DNA of 64,000 bases from NCBI RefSeq assembly GCF_002836745.1, contig NZ_PJAR01000042.1, positions 62,001 to 126,000 on the forward strand. The letters are read 5' to 3'. The translations under genes and the position numbers were made by a program. How positions within the stretch are numbered: the stretch's first letter is position 1; every line of letters starts with the position of its first letter. Origin of the DNA: Glaciecola sp. 33A (lineage in GTDB: Bacteria > Pseudomonadota > Gammaproteobacteria > Enterobacterales > Alteromonadaceae). The notes under the pieces are model-generated. The model had not been told where the DNA came from and made no database searches. It saw nothing but the letters and a program-made list of their open reading frames with translations. Positions 22,193-32,190 of this stretch are shown here, piece after piece.

Positions 22193-22807
22193 TCAACTTA
22201 TGGAATTGGATTGAGCTTTTTTGCGCCCAAACAGACCTAATAAGTAACCAATGGTAACACTAATCAATCCGAGTACGGTGCCGCGTGTAAACCATTGCAT
22301 TTGGTCGCTACGCTCTTTCTTAATTATGCGTCTTTCTAGTTCAGCATTTTGTTCAAGAATGTGAGTTAATTTTCTGTTCAGTGCTATTTTTTGTTGCTCA
22401 GACAGAGCGAAGTCGCTTATCGCTATATTCATTCGTTGTTGCATTGCCTTTATGTCTTCTTGTTGTGATTTCAATCTATCGGTTGCATCGTCAAGTGTCG
22501 TTCTGATTGATGGAGTGCGACTCACGAACCTAGATTCAACCCAGCCTACACGTTCGCGCTCATCCTGCACCTGAGCGTAGCCAGCCTTTCTTTCAACTTG
22601 TAAAAGTGACACAGTGGTACCGGCATTAATTGAGCCAACAATACGAAAGTCTCGACCTGGTCCCGCATGCAAAAAGATATATAGTTCATCAGAAATATAA
22701 CGAATTTCCTGTTCGGCAGCGGTCACATCTGCTTGTGATGAGGAAGATTGAGCGATTAAATAAAAAGGGAAAAGAAAGAGGGAAACAAACAAAATAAAAA
22801 AGCGCAT
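22193..22807 (-). CDS. YgiM/TIGR04211-like SH3 and coiled-coil membrane protein
   Basis: 204 residues: signal peptide (about 1-19), a bacterial SH3 domain (about 35-98; YISDELYIFLHAGPGRDFR, GWVESRFV), a coiled coil (about 105-165) and a C-terminal transmembrane helix (about 175-193) with basic cytosolic tail GRKKAQ. This is the architecture of E. coli YgiM. It is divergent from the CYTH-CHAD gene, the neighbour it also has in E. coli (ygiM-ygiF). Function not established; envelope association is inferred. Confidence 0.83.
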   Translation of the reverse strand: MRFFILFVSLFLFPFYLIAQSSSSQADVTAAEQEIRYISDELYIFLHAGPGRDFRIVGSINAGTTVSLLQVERKAGYAQVQDERERVGWVESRFVSRTPSIRTTLDDATDRLKSQQEDIKAMQQRMNIAISDFALSEQQKIALNRKLTHILEQNAELERRIIKKERSDQMQWFTRGTVLGLISVTIGYLLGLFGRKKAQSNSIS

Positions 22808-23001
22808 GTTGTCTTCATTGTAAAAAACGGTTGGGGGATTTTAGGTGCTTCACTGCTATTTCACAAGGCTATATTTTATCATGTTGTATTTCACAAGGAT
22901 TTATTTTTTAACATGTATGTTGAAAGGTTTGCGCACATAAGCATTCGGCGATATTGTAAGCAGATACTCGATACCAACCTTTTTATAAGCAAGTTGAGAC
23001 C

Positions 23002-24492
23002 ATGGAAATTGAATTAAAACTCGTTGCAGACCAAGACGCTCTCACCAGCTTTGAGCAAACATTGTTGCCGAAGTTAAAAGGTGAGGTAAAGCGCAGTTCT
23101 TTTGACGTATTCAATGATTATTACGACACCCCAGAGCAATTTTTGGGCAAGCGTAAAATGGGGTTTCGCATTCGTCGAGTTAACGACCATATTGAACAGA
23201 CATTAAAAACTCAAGGTAAGGTTAAAGGAGGTTTGCATCAACGTCCCGAATACAATATTGATTTAGATAAAGCACATCCAGATTTAGAAATGTTTGATTC
23301 TGAAATATGGGATAAAGATATTAATGTCCAGGAGGTGAATAGACAACTACAAGTGCAATTTTCAACCCATTTTAATCGCGTCACTTTTGATATTGTGGAT
23401 GGTGAAAATCACATAGAACTGGTATTTGATAGTGGCGAAGTAAAACATCGCATGGGGTCATTACCGATTGGTGAAATAGAGATTGAATTGAAAGCAGGTA
23501 AGCCCACCGCATTGTTCGATTTGGCCGACGAAATAAGCAAAGTCACTCCCGTTCGTTTAAGTAATGTAACGAAGGCTGCGCGTGGTTATGAATTAATGAA
23601 TGGCAGTATTTCAGACTCATTTGAGCTTCCTACATTCTTAGACTTAGACGCTGAAGATAGCACCGAAGACGGCTTATGCAAGGCTATTGAATGCGCGTTG
23701 TCGCATTGGCAGCATCATGAATATGTATATTTGCAATCGGGTCATACCGGGGCATTGAAAGAAATAGCGCAAAGCGTTCGATTGCTATTACAAGGTGTGT
23801 CTTTGTACTTGCCAGTGCTGCAATGTCAGGAACTCCTTAACTTACACAAGCAACTTCTTGTTTTGTCTGAGCAATGGTCGTGGCAAGATGACTTGCAATG
23901 CATTCGTAAACTGCGTTCTAACAAAGGTCCGTTTAGTCGTAGAATACCTAAAAATCAAGCGTTGATGGGTTATCTCAATGGTCGCCGTGAAGGTTTGTTA
24001 ACAGTGCGATCACCAGGACAATTATTAGTCTCTATGGAAAGTAGTCAAGTGCAACTTGGCGCATCAAGATTACTGATTGAAAAACCATGGAGAGCACAAG
24101 CTACAGGTCATCAAATTCCGGTGTTAAAGCATGCCAAAGGCTGGTTGTCTCAAGGTTGGCAAACTGTCATGCAAAGTTTACCATCAAAAGTTGAAATGCA
24201 TTACACCAAGTACATCGCACTGGAGGTGCTGTTGCGCCAAACACTACTCAATGGATTCCTGCTCGCGGATTTGTTTGCCGAGAGCCGAGGTAAATTCAGA
24301 GCGCCTTGGTTGGATTTAGTCGAAGGCATTGATGAGATCAAAGCGCTGATGTTTTTGCGAAGTGTATTAAAGGAAGTTGATATTGAAGATGCAGAAGACT
24401 TAGATAATTGGATTAATGACAAATTGACCAGTGTGATTACCGTGATGGAAAAGAGTCGCAAAGTGGCAATGAGCGCTGAGATATATTGGTGA
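23002..24492 (+). CDS. ygiF: CYTH-CHAD protein, probable inorganic triphosphatase (YgiF-like)
   Basis: 496 residues. The N-terminal CYTH domain (about 1-200) begins MEIELKLV, the ExExK signature, and contains NDYYDTP, FRIRRV and IGEIEIELKAG, charged residues lining the triphosphate tunnel. The C-terminal CHAD domain (about 215-490) is helical and rich in His/Arg/Lys, a domain known to associate with polyphosphate. E. coli YgiF hydrolyses tripolyphosphate. Start after AGTTGAGACC. The YgiM-like gene is divergent. Confidence 0.88.
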   Translation: MEIELKLVADQDALTSFEQTLLPKLKGEVKRSSFDVFNDYYDTPEQFLGKRKMGFRIRRVNDHIEQTLKTQGKVKGGLHQRPEYNIDLDKAHPDLEMFDSEIWDKDINVQEVNRQLQVQFSTHFNRVTFDIVDGENHIELVFDSGEVKHRMGSLPIGEIEIELKAGKPTALFDLADEISKVTPVRLSNVTKAARGYELMNGSISDSFELPTFLDLDAEDSTEDGLCKAIECALSHWQHHEYVYLQSGHTGALKEIAQSVRLLLQGVSLYLPVLQCQELLNLHKQLLVLSEQWSWQDDLQCIRKLRSNKGPFSRRIPKNQALMGYLNGRREGLLTVRSPGQLLVSMESSQVQLGASRLLIEKPWRAQATGHQIPVLKHAKGWLSQGWQTVMQSLPSKVEMHYTKYIALEVLLRQTLLNGFLLADLFAESRGKFRAPWLDLVEGIDEIKALMFLRSVLKEVDIEDAEDLDNWINDKLTSVITVMEKSRKVAMSAEIYW

Positions 24493-24751
24493 CATGTCTA
24501 TCGAATTTAGAAGATGTGAGGTTTTTCGTCATATTTTTGTTGAATTACACTTAATCTATAACCATACCGATCTGTATAGCGGCGATAACTGTAACTATTG
24601 AGCTAACATCGCGTTTAGCAATCAGTCTTGAAGCAGTGTTGCCAACCTGTTGAATTGTGCGTGCGCAGTGGCTTTCAATTCTAGGTACTAAACTGGCTAA
24701 TCGATTTAACTGGTTAACAGAATCGATTTTATTCAATTTATTTATTTACGA

Positions 24752-24792
24752 AAAACGCTTATCTTAACGCTTAGAAAAACGGTAAGCGTTTT
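24752..24792 (+). other. Inverted repeat upstream of ahpC
   Basis: AAAACGCTTA (24752-24761) and TAAGCGTTTT (24783-24792) are perfect complements around a 21-base loop that itself holds TAACGCTTAG. It ends 40 bases before ahpC, so it is either a leader hairpin or a regulator site. The 340-base gap 24493-24832 contains no other feature I can support. Confidence 0.55.
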
Positions 24793-24832
24793 ATCAGCAA
24801 TTTTAAACAGTTAAATTAAGAGGAAACAAACA

Positions 24833-25396
24833 ATGACAATGATCAACAAATCAATCCCAGAATTTTCGGTAGAAGCTTTTCATGATGGTAAATTTAAAAC
24901 GATTACTAACGAAGATGTAAAAGGAAAATGGTCTATCTTCGTATTCTACCCAGCAGACTTTACATTTGTATGTCCAACCGAATTAGAAGACATGGCTAAC
25001 AAGCATGAAGAACTTTTAGCACTTGGAGTTGAAATTTACTCTGTATCAACGGACTCACATTTTGTGCATAAAGCATGGCACGACACAAGTGAAGCAATTG
25101 GCAACGTTAAGTACCCTATGCTAGCTGACTCAACAGGCGCTCTGACTCGTGCATTTGATATTATGATAGAAGAAGAGGGTCGTGCTTTACGCGGCACTTT
25201 CCTAGCAAATCCAGACGGCATCATTAAAGTTGAAGAGGTTCATGACTTGGGTATTGGTCGTTCAGCAGCTGACATGGTTCGTAAAGTGAAGGCAGCTCAG
25301 TATGTTGCTAACAACGACGGTGAAGTTTGTCCAGCAGCCTGGGAACAAGGTCAAGCGACTTTAACGCCAAGCCTTGATCTTGTTGGTAAGATCTAA
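24833..25396 (+). CDS. ahpC: Alkyl hydroperoxide reductase subunit C (peroxiredoxin)
   Basis: 187 residues, typical 2-Cys AhpC. Peroxidatic Cys47 is in FTFVCPTELED and resolving Cys166 in EVCPAAWEQG. RGTFLANPDGI and the C-terminal SLDLVGKI tail are conserved. It reduces hydrogen peroxide and organic peroxides and is recycled by AhpF. The start follows AAGAGGAAACAAACA. ahpF follows 310 bases later, separated by a hairpin, so the ratio of the two may be set by partial termination or separate promoters. Confidence 0.97.
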   Translation: MTMINKSIPEFSVEAFHDGKFKTITNEDVKGKWSIFVFYPADFTFVCPTELEDMANKHEELLALGVEIYSVSTDSHFVHKAWHDTSEAIGNVKYPMLADSTGALTRAFDIMIEEEGRALRGTFLANPDGIIKVEEVHDLGIGRSAADMVRKVKAAQYVANNDGEVCPAAWEQGQATLTPSLDLVGKI

Positions 25397-25415
25397 GCTT
25401 CGTTAGAAAATATGT

Positions 25416-25437
25416 TTGGGGAGCGCTCGCTCCCCAA
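25416..25437. other. Hairpin between ahpC and ahpF
   Basis: TTGGGGAGCG-ct-CGCTCCCCAA is a perfect 10-bp inverted repeat 19 bases after the ahpC stop. No T-run follows on either strand, so it is not a textbook intrinsic terminator; it could protect the ahpC message 3' end. The remainder of the 310-base gap has no gene. Confidence 0.65.
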
Positions 25438-25706
25438 TGTCCAGGCTGCTGCGTAATGAGTGACACAAAAGACGCGTAGGCCATAACGACGGCTTTTAGA
25501 GATGACAACATGCTTAAAAGCGAAATATTGAAAACAAGAATTTGAAAGCAGAGGCTTTCACCCTTTACTTATCGCAACTATCAAACTGAAAAGGATAGGG
25601 TTCATTAATTGAGCTGGGTTTTATTCGTGCTTTTTTTGATAAATTACCCCATAAGTAAATGGTGAAGCCCTTTGCTACAACCCATTTAAAGTGAAAGGAA
25701 AAAACA

Positions 25707-27296
25707 ATGTTAACTCCAGATATATTAACAGCTTTAGCTCAGTATGCGAAAGATATGCAACACACCGTTACCTTGGTAATGCAAACAGGTGAGCACGCAA
25801 AGCGAGCAGAACTCAAAGAAATGCTAACTCAATTTGCCTCTATATCAGATAAGATTACGCTCGAAGAGAAAGACGACTCAGCGCGTTTTCGCAGCCCAGT
25901 GAGCTTCGGTTTAGAAGTAAATGGTAAGCCAAGCGGTATTACATTTTCAGGCGTGCCAGGTGGACATGAGTTTAATTCATTTGTTTTAGCCGTGTTGCAA
26001 GCCGGTGGTGTAAAACTAAAGCTTGATGAAAGTGTTCAAAGCATGATTAAAAAAGTGGTTAATCCGCTTAAGTTTCAGGTCTACATTAGCTTAAGTTGTC
26101 ATGCATGCCCCGACGTCGTGCAAGCAATGAATCAGTTCGCGTTATTGAACGACAATATCGAATCTGAAATGATTGATGGTAGCGTTTATCCAGATTTAGT
26201 CGAACAAAATGGCATTCAAGGTGTTCCTACCGTTTTTATGAACGGCAAAGTGTTTGCGACAGGTCAGATAGACACCGCAAAACTGATCGACAAATTAACA
26301 CAGTCTCAACCTGAAATGCTGCAAGCGAACGACAATGTTGAGCAGCTTCCACTGCAAGACGTTACCGTTATTGGTGGTGGTCCAGCGGGTGTTGCTGCTG
26401 CTATTTATTCAGCGCGTAAAGGATTGAAAGTGACCATCATTGCGGATCGTTTTGGTGGCCAAGTAAAGGACACTATGGGAATTGAAAATTTGATTTCGGT
26501 ATCAAAAACCACAGGCCCTCAGTTAACCACATCATTGATGGATCATTTGAATGACTACGAGGTAACAATACGTGAGCATTTTCGTGTCGATAAAATTGAG
26601 AAAGGTGATATTAAAACGCTGACATTAACTTCAGGCGAAGTGATTGAAACTAAAACAATTATAATTGCCACTGGTGCTAACTGGAGAGAACTAGGTGTAC
26701 CTGGAGAAAAGGAAAATATAGGTAACGGTGTAGCCTACTGCCCACATTGCGATGGTCCTTTCTACAAAGGTAAAGACGTTGCTGTGATTGGCGGTGGTAA
26801 CTCAGGTGTCGAAGCTGCGTTGGATTTATCTGGCATTGTAAAATCGGTCACCGTGTTTGAGTTCATGCCAGAATTGAAGGCGGACCAAGTGTTAATTGAT
26901 CAAGTAAATGCAAGGGATAACATCAAGATCATTAAAAATGCGGCAACCAAAGAAATCCATGCAAAAGACGGTAAAGTCAACGCTATTGAATATATTGATC
27001 GTGCAACTAACGAAGCGCACGTGCAAGCCTTGCAGGGTGTGTTTGTGCAAATCGGTTTAGTACCAAATAGTTCGGTGCTAAAAGGCGTTGTTGATTTAAC
27101 TAAACATGGCGAAGTCATTATTAATGAGAAAAGCCAAACCAGTGAAGCCGGTATTTACGCATGTGGTGACGTTACAACGGTACCCTATAAGCAAATTGTG
27201 ATTGCAATGGGTGAAGGTGCGAAAGCATCGTTGGCAGCTTACGATTACATCTTAATGAGCAAACCTCTTAAGAAAACTGAGGCTGTAGCGGCTTAG
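25707..27296 (+). CDS. ahpF: Alkyl hydroperoxide reductase subunit F
   Basis: 529 residues, close to E. coli AhpF (521). The N-terminal tandem thioredoxin fold (about 1-200) carries the C131-HA-C134 redox pair in [11 protein letters not shown]. The C-terminal thioredoxin-reductase-like part (about 215-520) has FAD-binding [19 protein letters not shown], redox pair C345-PH-C348, NAD-binding [15 protein letters not shown] and the FAD motif [15 protein letters not shown]. It passes electrons from NADH to AhpC. The start follows GTGAAAGGAAAAAACA. Confidence 0.97.
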   Translation: MLTPDILTALAQYAKDMQHTVTLVMQTGEHAKRAELKEMLTQFASISDKITLEEKDDSARFRSPVSFGLEVNGKPSGITFSGVPGGHEFNSFVLAVLQAGGVKLKLDESVQSMIKKVVNPLKFQVYISLSCHACPDVVQAMNQFALLNDNIESEMIDGSVYPDLVEQNGIQGVPTVFMNGKVFATGQIDTAKLIDKLTQSQPEMLQANDNVEQLPLQDVTVIGGGPAGVAAAIYSARKGLKVTIIADRFGGQVKDTMGIENLISVSKTTGPQLTTSLMDHLNDYEVTIREHFRVDKIEKGDIKTLTLTSGEVIETKTIIIATGANWRELGVPGEKENIGNGVAYCPHCDGPFYKGKDVAVIGGGNSGVEAALDLSGIVKSVTVFEFMPELKADQVLIDQVNARDNIKIIKNAATKEIHAKDGKVNAIEYIDRATNEAHVQALQGVFVQIGLVPNSSVLKGVVDLTKHGEVIINEKSQTSEAGIYACGDVTTVPYKQIVIAMGEGAKASLAAYDYILMSKPLKKTEAVAA

Positions 27297-27324
27297 TAAC
27301 GGTTGTTGAGTTAGTCTAATGAGT

Positions 27325-27361
27325 AAAAAAGGCGTTATGATTAAATCAGCGCCTTTTTTTT
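27325..27361. terminator. Bidirectional terminator between ahpF and the malic enzyme gene
   Basis: AAAAAAGGCG and CGCCTTTTTT form a 10-bp stem around a 15-base loop. The A-run and T-run let it serve both converging genes. Confidence 0.85.
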
Positions 27362-27386
27362 ACGTGAAAATTACTTTTATCATTAT

Positions 27387-28637
27387 CTAAAAGTTGTCTA
27401 AATAGTTCTCTGGAATGCTTTCTATTTTGGCAACGCCAGACGCGATAGCTGCTTTTGCGACTGCTGTCGCAATGCGCTTGCAGAGTCTAGGGTCCATTGG
27501 TTTAGGAATAATATAATGCTTACCAAAAATGAGCGATTTTGACTGGCTAGCAATCAACACCTTTTCAGGCACAGGTTCTTTTGAAATACTTCTCAATGCT
27601 TCAACCGCAGCCACTTTCATTTCATCATTAATGACGGAGGCTCTTACATCTAAAGCGCCTCTAAAAATAAATGGAAAACAAAGAACGTTGTTTACTTGAT
27701 TTGGGTAATCAGAGCGGCCGGTCGCCATAATTAAATCATCACGCACAGCATGCGCTAATTCCGGTTTAATCTCAGGGTCGGGGTTGGAGCAAGCAAATAC
27801 CACTGGATTGGGTGCCATCAGTTTAAGGGCTTCAGGCGGAAGCAAATCAGGACCACTTAATCCTAAAAAGACATCAGCTCCTTCCAGCACATCTTCTAAT
27901 GTGCGTTTGTCAGTATTATTGGCAAACAAAGCTTTGTGCGGCGTTAGCTCTTCTCGTCTGGTATGGATAACACCCTTGCGGTCAAGCATGTAGATTTTTT
28001 CACGCATAGCGCCGCATTTGATGAGTAATTCCATACAAGCGACAGCAGCAGCCCCAGCACCTAAACAAACAAATATAGCTTCGCCTATTTTTTTGCCTTG
28101 TATTTCAAGCGCATTCAACATACCCGCAGTGGTTACTATTGCGGTGCCATGCTGGTCATCATGAAATACCGGGATTTTACACCGCTTTATAAGCTCTTGT
28201 TCAATTTCAAAACATTCAGGTGCTTTAATGTCTTCTAAATTAATACCACCAAAGGTGTCAGCGATATTAGCGACAGTATTGATGAATTCTTCCGTGGTAC
28301 GGTGTTTAACTTCGATATCAATTGAATCAATTCCTGCAAAGTGCTTAAACAGCAACGCTTTGCCTTCCATTACTGGCTTAGAGGCGAGGGGACCCAAATT
28401 ACCTAAGCCAAGGATCGCAGTACCATTTGTTATGACGGCGACTAAGTTGCCTTTAGCGGTATATTTATATGCAGCATTTGGATCCGCTGCAATTTCACGC
28501 ACAGGTTCTGCTACACCGGGGCTATATGCGAGAGCCAGATCGGTAACAGTGTCGGCAGAAGTAGTTAGCTCAACACTAATTTTGCCGGGCTTAGGAAATT
28601 CGTGATAATCGAGCGCTTGTTGGCGAAAATCTGGCAT
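27387..28637 (-). CDS. maeB: NADP-type malic enzyme, short form
   Basis: 416 residues from MPDFRQQALDYHEFP; an 18-codon longer version would need a TTG start, whereas AAGGA precedes this ATG. Motifs: LAYSPGVAEPVREIA, GNLGPLASKPVMEGKALLFK, FHDDQHGTAIV for malate and metal, and nucleotide-binding FVCLGAGAAAVACMELL. It decarboxylates malate to pyruvate. E. coli MaeB is about 760 residues with a C-terminal phosphotransacetylase-like regulatory domain; that domain is absent here, so acetyl-CoA-type control through it is not expected. Cofactor preference is inferred from the family. Confidence 0.9.
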   Translation of the reverse strand: MPDFRQQALDYHEFPKPGKISVELTTSADTVTDLALAYSPGVAEPVREIAADPNAAYKYTAKGNLVAVITNGTAILGLGNLGPLASKPVMEGKALLFKHFAGIDSIDIEVKHRTTEEFINTVANIADTFGGINLEDIKAPECFEIEQELIKRCKIPVFHDDQHGTAIVTTAGMLNALEIQGKKIGEAIFVCLGAGAAAVACMELLIKCGAMREKIYMLDRKGVIHTRREELTPHKALFANNTDKRTLEDVLEGADVFLGLSGPDLLPPEALKLMAPNPVVFACSNPDPEIKPELAHAVRDDLIMATGRSDYPNQVNNVLCFPFIFRGALDVRASVINDEMKVAAVEALRSISKEPVPEKVLIASQSKSLIFGKHYIIPKPMDPRLCKRIATAVAKAAIASGVAKIESIPENYLDNF

Positions 28638-29209
28638 GTCAGTCAGGGTCCTTTCGAATGTGTTTGTGATACTGTTTTGGTAAGCTTTCAAAGTGACTTA
28701 CAAGCAAAGTACAGGTGCACAGCAAATGTAGCACATATCGATAGAAAATGAAGAGTACAAAAAGCATTAAGTTATATTGAAAGGCAGCGAGTAAGACCAT
28801 GATTTTAAGCGAATAGTTTTTATTAAATTGAGTATTATAATCTAAGGGCATAACGAGTATTTATGTAAAGAGAAATTAATATATGAATATTTATATAGTA
28901 AAAGGGCAACTAGTTTTTTAAAAATTTAACGTTTTATCATTAATTAGCACCGTAAATGTAGCCATTAGGCTAAAAGTAATTCATTTTTTAACTAAATAAT
29001 AGTGTGTTTATTGTGTCGAAAATAGAGGATGCGATAACTCTCAACCAGGCAATATACGGTTAATATTTCTTCTGAAGTTAGAGATTCAGTGCACGGCGAT
29101 AAGTAAGATGCGGCTAAATGCAAAGCGCGGCCAAGTACAAAGCGTAATAAAAAGAGAAAATAGCCTAAATAACCGGTGATAAGTTTGTGTGTTGTGCATT
29201 ACTAGGCAT
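28638..29209. other. Intergenic region without recognisable gene
   Basis: About 570 AT-rich bases between the malic enzyme start and the rpmE terminator. Only short unconvincing frames are present, without ribosome-binding sites. It presumably holds the malic enzyme promoter, which I could not place. Confidence 0.6.
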
Positions 29210-29236
29210 AAAAAAAGAGCGCAATGCACTCTTTTT
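29210..29236 (-). terminator. Rho-independent terminator after rpmE
   Basis: Read on the minus strand, AAAAAGAGTGC-att-GCGCTCTTTTTTT forms a stem with one T.G wobble and ends in a T-run, 36 bases past the rpmE stop. Confidence 0.8.
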
Positions 29237-29272
29237 AAATTATATTGTAAGCGTAGTTTGTTAGATAATAAC

Positions 29273-29485
29273 TTACTTAGCTTTAAGTGCGCCAAAACGC
29301 TTCTTGAACTTATCAACACGACCGCCAGTGTCAGCAGTACGTTGCTTACCAGTGTAGAACGGATGACATAATGAGCATACGTCTAAGTTGATGTCTCTGC
29401 CAAGTGTAGAACGAACAACCATTACATTACCGCATGAACAAGTTGCTGTGATCTCGTTATACTTAGGATGAATACCTTCTCTCAT
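29273..29485 (-). CDS. rpmE: 50S ribosomal protein L31, zinc-binding type
   Basis: 70 residues starting [16 protein letters not shown]. The four cysteines C16, C18, C37 and C40 mark the zinc-containing (C+) form, the version replaced by a zinc-free paralogue under zinc starvation in many bacteria. HPFYTGKQR is the conserved core. It is divergent from priA with its own terminator, as in many gammaproteobacteria. The 342-base gap to priA shows no other gene. Confidence 0.97.
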   Translation of the reverse strand: MREGIHPKYNEITATCSCGNVMVVRSTLGRDINLDVCSLCHPFYTGKQRTADTGGRVDKFKKRFGALKAK

Positions 29486-29827
29486 TGGGATACCTTATCT
29501 ATTTAGGCCGTCTCGCTATACAACCCGAAGTTGCACACCAAACGAAATTAATTAAAAAGTAGCTGAATATTCAACTACATAAATTTGGAGCGCCATGATA
29601 ATGGACTTACACACCATAATCAAGAAATAACGAAGCAATTATCGCTAAACATAAGCAACAATAATGAAATACCCAACATTAGATGCATGAAAACCAGATA
29701 AGGATAAAAACATTTCGTAGTTGCTTGATAAAAGTTGATATCATGGTGCCAGAACGTAATGCTCGAAAGCTGGCAAACATTAACACGGCTGCTATTAACA
29801 AGGTTGCTATTAATAAAAGAGGTTTCA

Positions 29828-32101
29828 TTGCAAGTTATTCAAGTGGCCATTGCGGTGCCCATGTCACAATTGTTTGATTATAAAATTGACAGTGCTATTG
29901 CAACTAAGTCTGGGATAAATCAATTATCGCAGACTGAAGAAGCGTTAACTTCCCTCTCAATGACCGGTTCAGGTAATACTGAATTGCTCGGTTGTAGAGT
30001 CTTAGTGCCTTTTGGTCCGCGCAAGTGCGTTGGCATCGTGTTGCGCGTGGATGTCGAATCTGATTATGAAATATCAAAGCTTAAGTCGGTAATTGAGATA
30101 CTCGATAGCGCACCTGTTTGTTCTCGACAGATGTTGACCTTAGGTCAGTGGATGAGTGAGTATTATCATTATCCTATTGGCGAAGTGTTACATACATTGT
30201 TACCTGCTGCCCTAAGAAAGCAGCAAAAAGGAAAAACTAATGCGGCAGTTGCTTCTCAAGCTTATTTGCAACTTGATACTGCAAGCAAAGCAAATGATGA
30301 AGTCGATGAATTGCTTGCCCGTTCGCTCAAACAGTTCGATTTGTATCGCTTGCTTAAAAAAGGCGCTCAGCCGCTATCAGTGATAAAGCAGCAATTTACT
30401 GCTGCCATCATTAAAGCACTCATAGATAAGTTGCTGATTGAAAAGGTCGACGTTGTCGAAAAGCCAGATGAGTGGACAACACAATTAACGATATCTGAAA
30501 AGCCGGTGCCGAATGTGGAACAAGCAATGGCAATTGCAACCATAAATCTTGCTAGTGGCTTCGACACAATGTTGATTGAAGGTGTTACCGGTAGCGGCAA
30601 AACCGAAGTGTATTTGCAAATTATTGAACCACTGCTGGCGGCAGGTAAACAAGTCCTTATTTTGGTGCCTGAAATTGGATTAACTCCGCAAACTGTAGGG
30701 CGTTTTGAAAAGCGCTTTGGAATACGAGTGGGGACATTACATTCCAATCTGAATGACACTGAACGTTTACAAGTTTGGCAGCAAGCAAAAGAGGGTAGTT
30801 TAGGTATTGTGATAGGGACGCGGTCTTGCATTTTTATCGAAATGAAAAATCCTGGAATGATCATTGTAGATGAAGAGCATGATGAATCGTTTAAGCAACA
30901 AGATAATTTGAAATATCACGCCCGAGATATCGCTGTTTATCGTGCAAGGCAGTTAAATATTCCTCTGGTGCTGGGCAGCGCAACGCCTTCACTAGAAAGT
31001 TTGCATAATGCGCTAGAAAAAAAATATCGACATATTTTATTACCCAACCGCGCAGGTAATGCAGCAATGCCTGCGCAACGTTTAATGAATATTAAGGGTC
31101 AGCCTATGCAATACGGAATAGCCCAAGGGATGCTCGATAAAATGCAAATACAGCTGGATGCAGGCAATCAAGTCATGGTGTTTGTAAACCGCCGTGGATA
31201 CGCTCCCGCGTTACTTTGCCATCAGTGCGGACATGTTGAGCATTGTGCTCGCTGTGATAACCCCATGACAGTGCATAAAAGCGCGAATAATCTGCAATGC
31301 CATCGCTGTGCTGATATTCGCCAATTGCCCAAAGCGTGTGCAGAATGTGGACACACCGAGTTAGATACTTTCGGTGTTGGTACGGAACAATTACAGCAAG
31401 GTTTGGAAACGCTTTTTCCAGACTACGCAACAGTGCGAGTCGATAGCGACACCGTTCGCGGTAAGGGAAAATTAAGTCAGCTATTGCAAGACATCAATCA
31501 GCAGAAGTATCAAATTCTTGTAGGTACGCAAATTTTATCGAAAGGTCACCATTTTCCGGATGTGACCCTAGTGCTTATTTTAAACGTCGACAGTGCCCTT
31601 TTTAGTGCAGACTTCAGGGCACCAGAAAAACTAGCTCAACTAATTACTCAGTTATCAGGTAGAGCGGGTCGCAGTGATAAAGCGGGCGAAATGTGGTTAC
31701 AAACTCACTGCCCGGAGCATCCATTATTGCAAGATCTCATCAATAATGGTTTTTCTGATTTTGCTCGATATGCACTACTTGAACGTAAACACGCGGCGTT
31801 GCCGCCCCACGAACATCAAATTTGTATTCGCAGCGAGTCACATCATAAACATCTGTCCATGCACTTTTTGCAATTGTGCGCACAACTATTCAAGCAATTT
31901 AAACATGCCAAAGTATTAGGACCATTTCCTGCATTTATTGAAAAGAAACAAGGGCGCTATCGAAATCTGTTGATAATTCAATCGGCTTCACGAAAGTATT
32001 TACAACAAGCAACTGAACAAGCTAATAAAGCATTGTCTGAAATGCCGGTGAGTAAGCAGGTGCGTTGGAGTATTGATGTTTCACCTATCGATTTCAGTTA
32101 A
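29828..32101 (+). CDS. priA: Primosomal replication restart helicase PriA
   Basis: 757 residues (E. coli 732). Longer in-frame starts exist, but alignment to PriA and AAGAGG five bases ahead favour the TTG of (M)QVIQVAIAVPMSQLFDYKI. Motifs: 3' DNA-end-binding N-terminal domain; Walker A GVTGSGKTEVY; DEEHD helicase motif II; GSATPSLES; four Cys pairs CHQC, CARC, CHRC and CAEC binding two zincs; GTQILSKGHHFPDV; and LSGRAGRSDK. PriA reloads DnaB at stalled forks. ftsN follows downstream on the same strand. Confidence 0.95.
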   Translation: MQVIQVAIAVPMSQLFDYKIDSAIATKSGINQLSQTEEALTSLSMTGSGNTELLGCRVLVPFGPRKCVGIVLRVDVESDYEISKLKSVIEILDSAPVCSRQMLTLGQWMSEYYHYPIGEVLHTLLPAALRKQQKGKTNAAVASQAYLQLDTASKANDEVDELLARSLKQFDLYRLLKKGAQPLSVIKQQFTAAIIKALIDKLLIEKVDVVEKPDEWTTQLTISEKPVPNVEQAMAIATINLASGFDTMLIEGVTGSGKTEVYLQIIEPLLAAGKQVLILVPEIGLTPQTVGRFEKRFGIRVGTLHSNLNDTERLQVWQQAKEGSLGIVIGTRSCIFIEMKNPGMIIVDEEHDESFKQQDNLKYHARDIAVYRARQLNIPLVLGSATPSLESLHNALEKKYRHILLPNRAGNAAMPAQRLMNIKGQPMQYGIAQGMLDKMQIQLDAGNQVMVFVNRRGYAPALLCHQCGHVEHCARCDNPMTVHKSANNLQCHRCADIRQLPKACAECGHTELDTFGVGTEQLQQGLETLFPDYATVRVDSDTVRGKGKLSQLLQDINQQKYQILVGTQILSKGHHFPDVTLVLILNVDSALFSADFRAPEKLAQLITQLSGRAGRSDKAGEMWLQTHCPEHPLLQDLINNGFSDFARYALLERKHAALPPHEHQICIRSESHHKHLSMHFLQLCAQLFKQFKHAKVLGPFPAFIEKKQGRYRNLLIIQSASRKYLQQATEQANKALSEMPVSKQVRWSIDVSPIDFS

Positions 32102-32190
32102 ATAAAGTACAATAAACTCGCGTTTTTTATAGCAAAGTTTTGTATAGTCTTGGACTGAAGCCGACTCAAAAAAAGATATTAAAGAAAAAT

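Noticed and set aside
24551-24736. 61-codon minus-strand ORF between the CYTH-CHAD gene and ahpC
   Set aside because: No ribosome-binding site or recognisable product; lies in the ahpC control region.
24493-24832. OxyR-binding site upstream of ahpC
   Set aside because: GATAACTGTAACTAT near 24583 resembles one half only; the second half at the required spacing does not match. OxyR control is plausible biologically but unsupported here.
28639-28851. 70-codon minus-strand ORF upstream of the malic enzyme
   Set aside because: Overlaps the promoter region, has poor start context and Cys/His/Leu-rich random-like composition.
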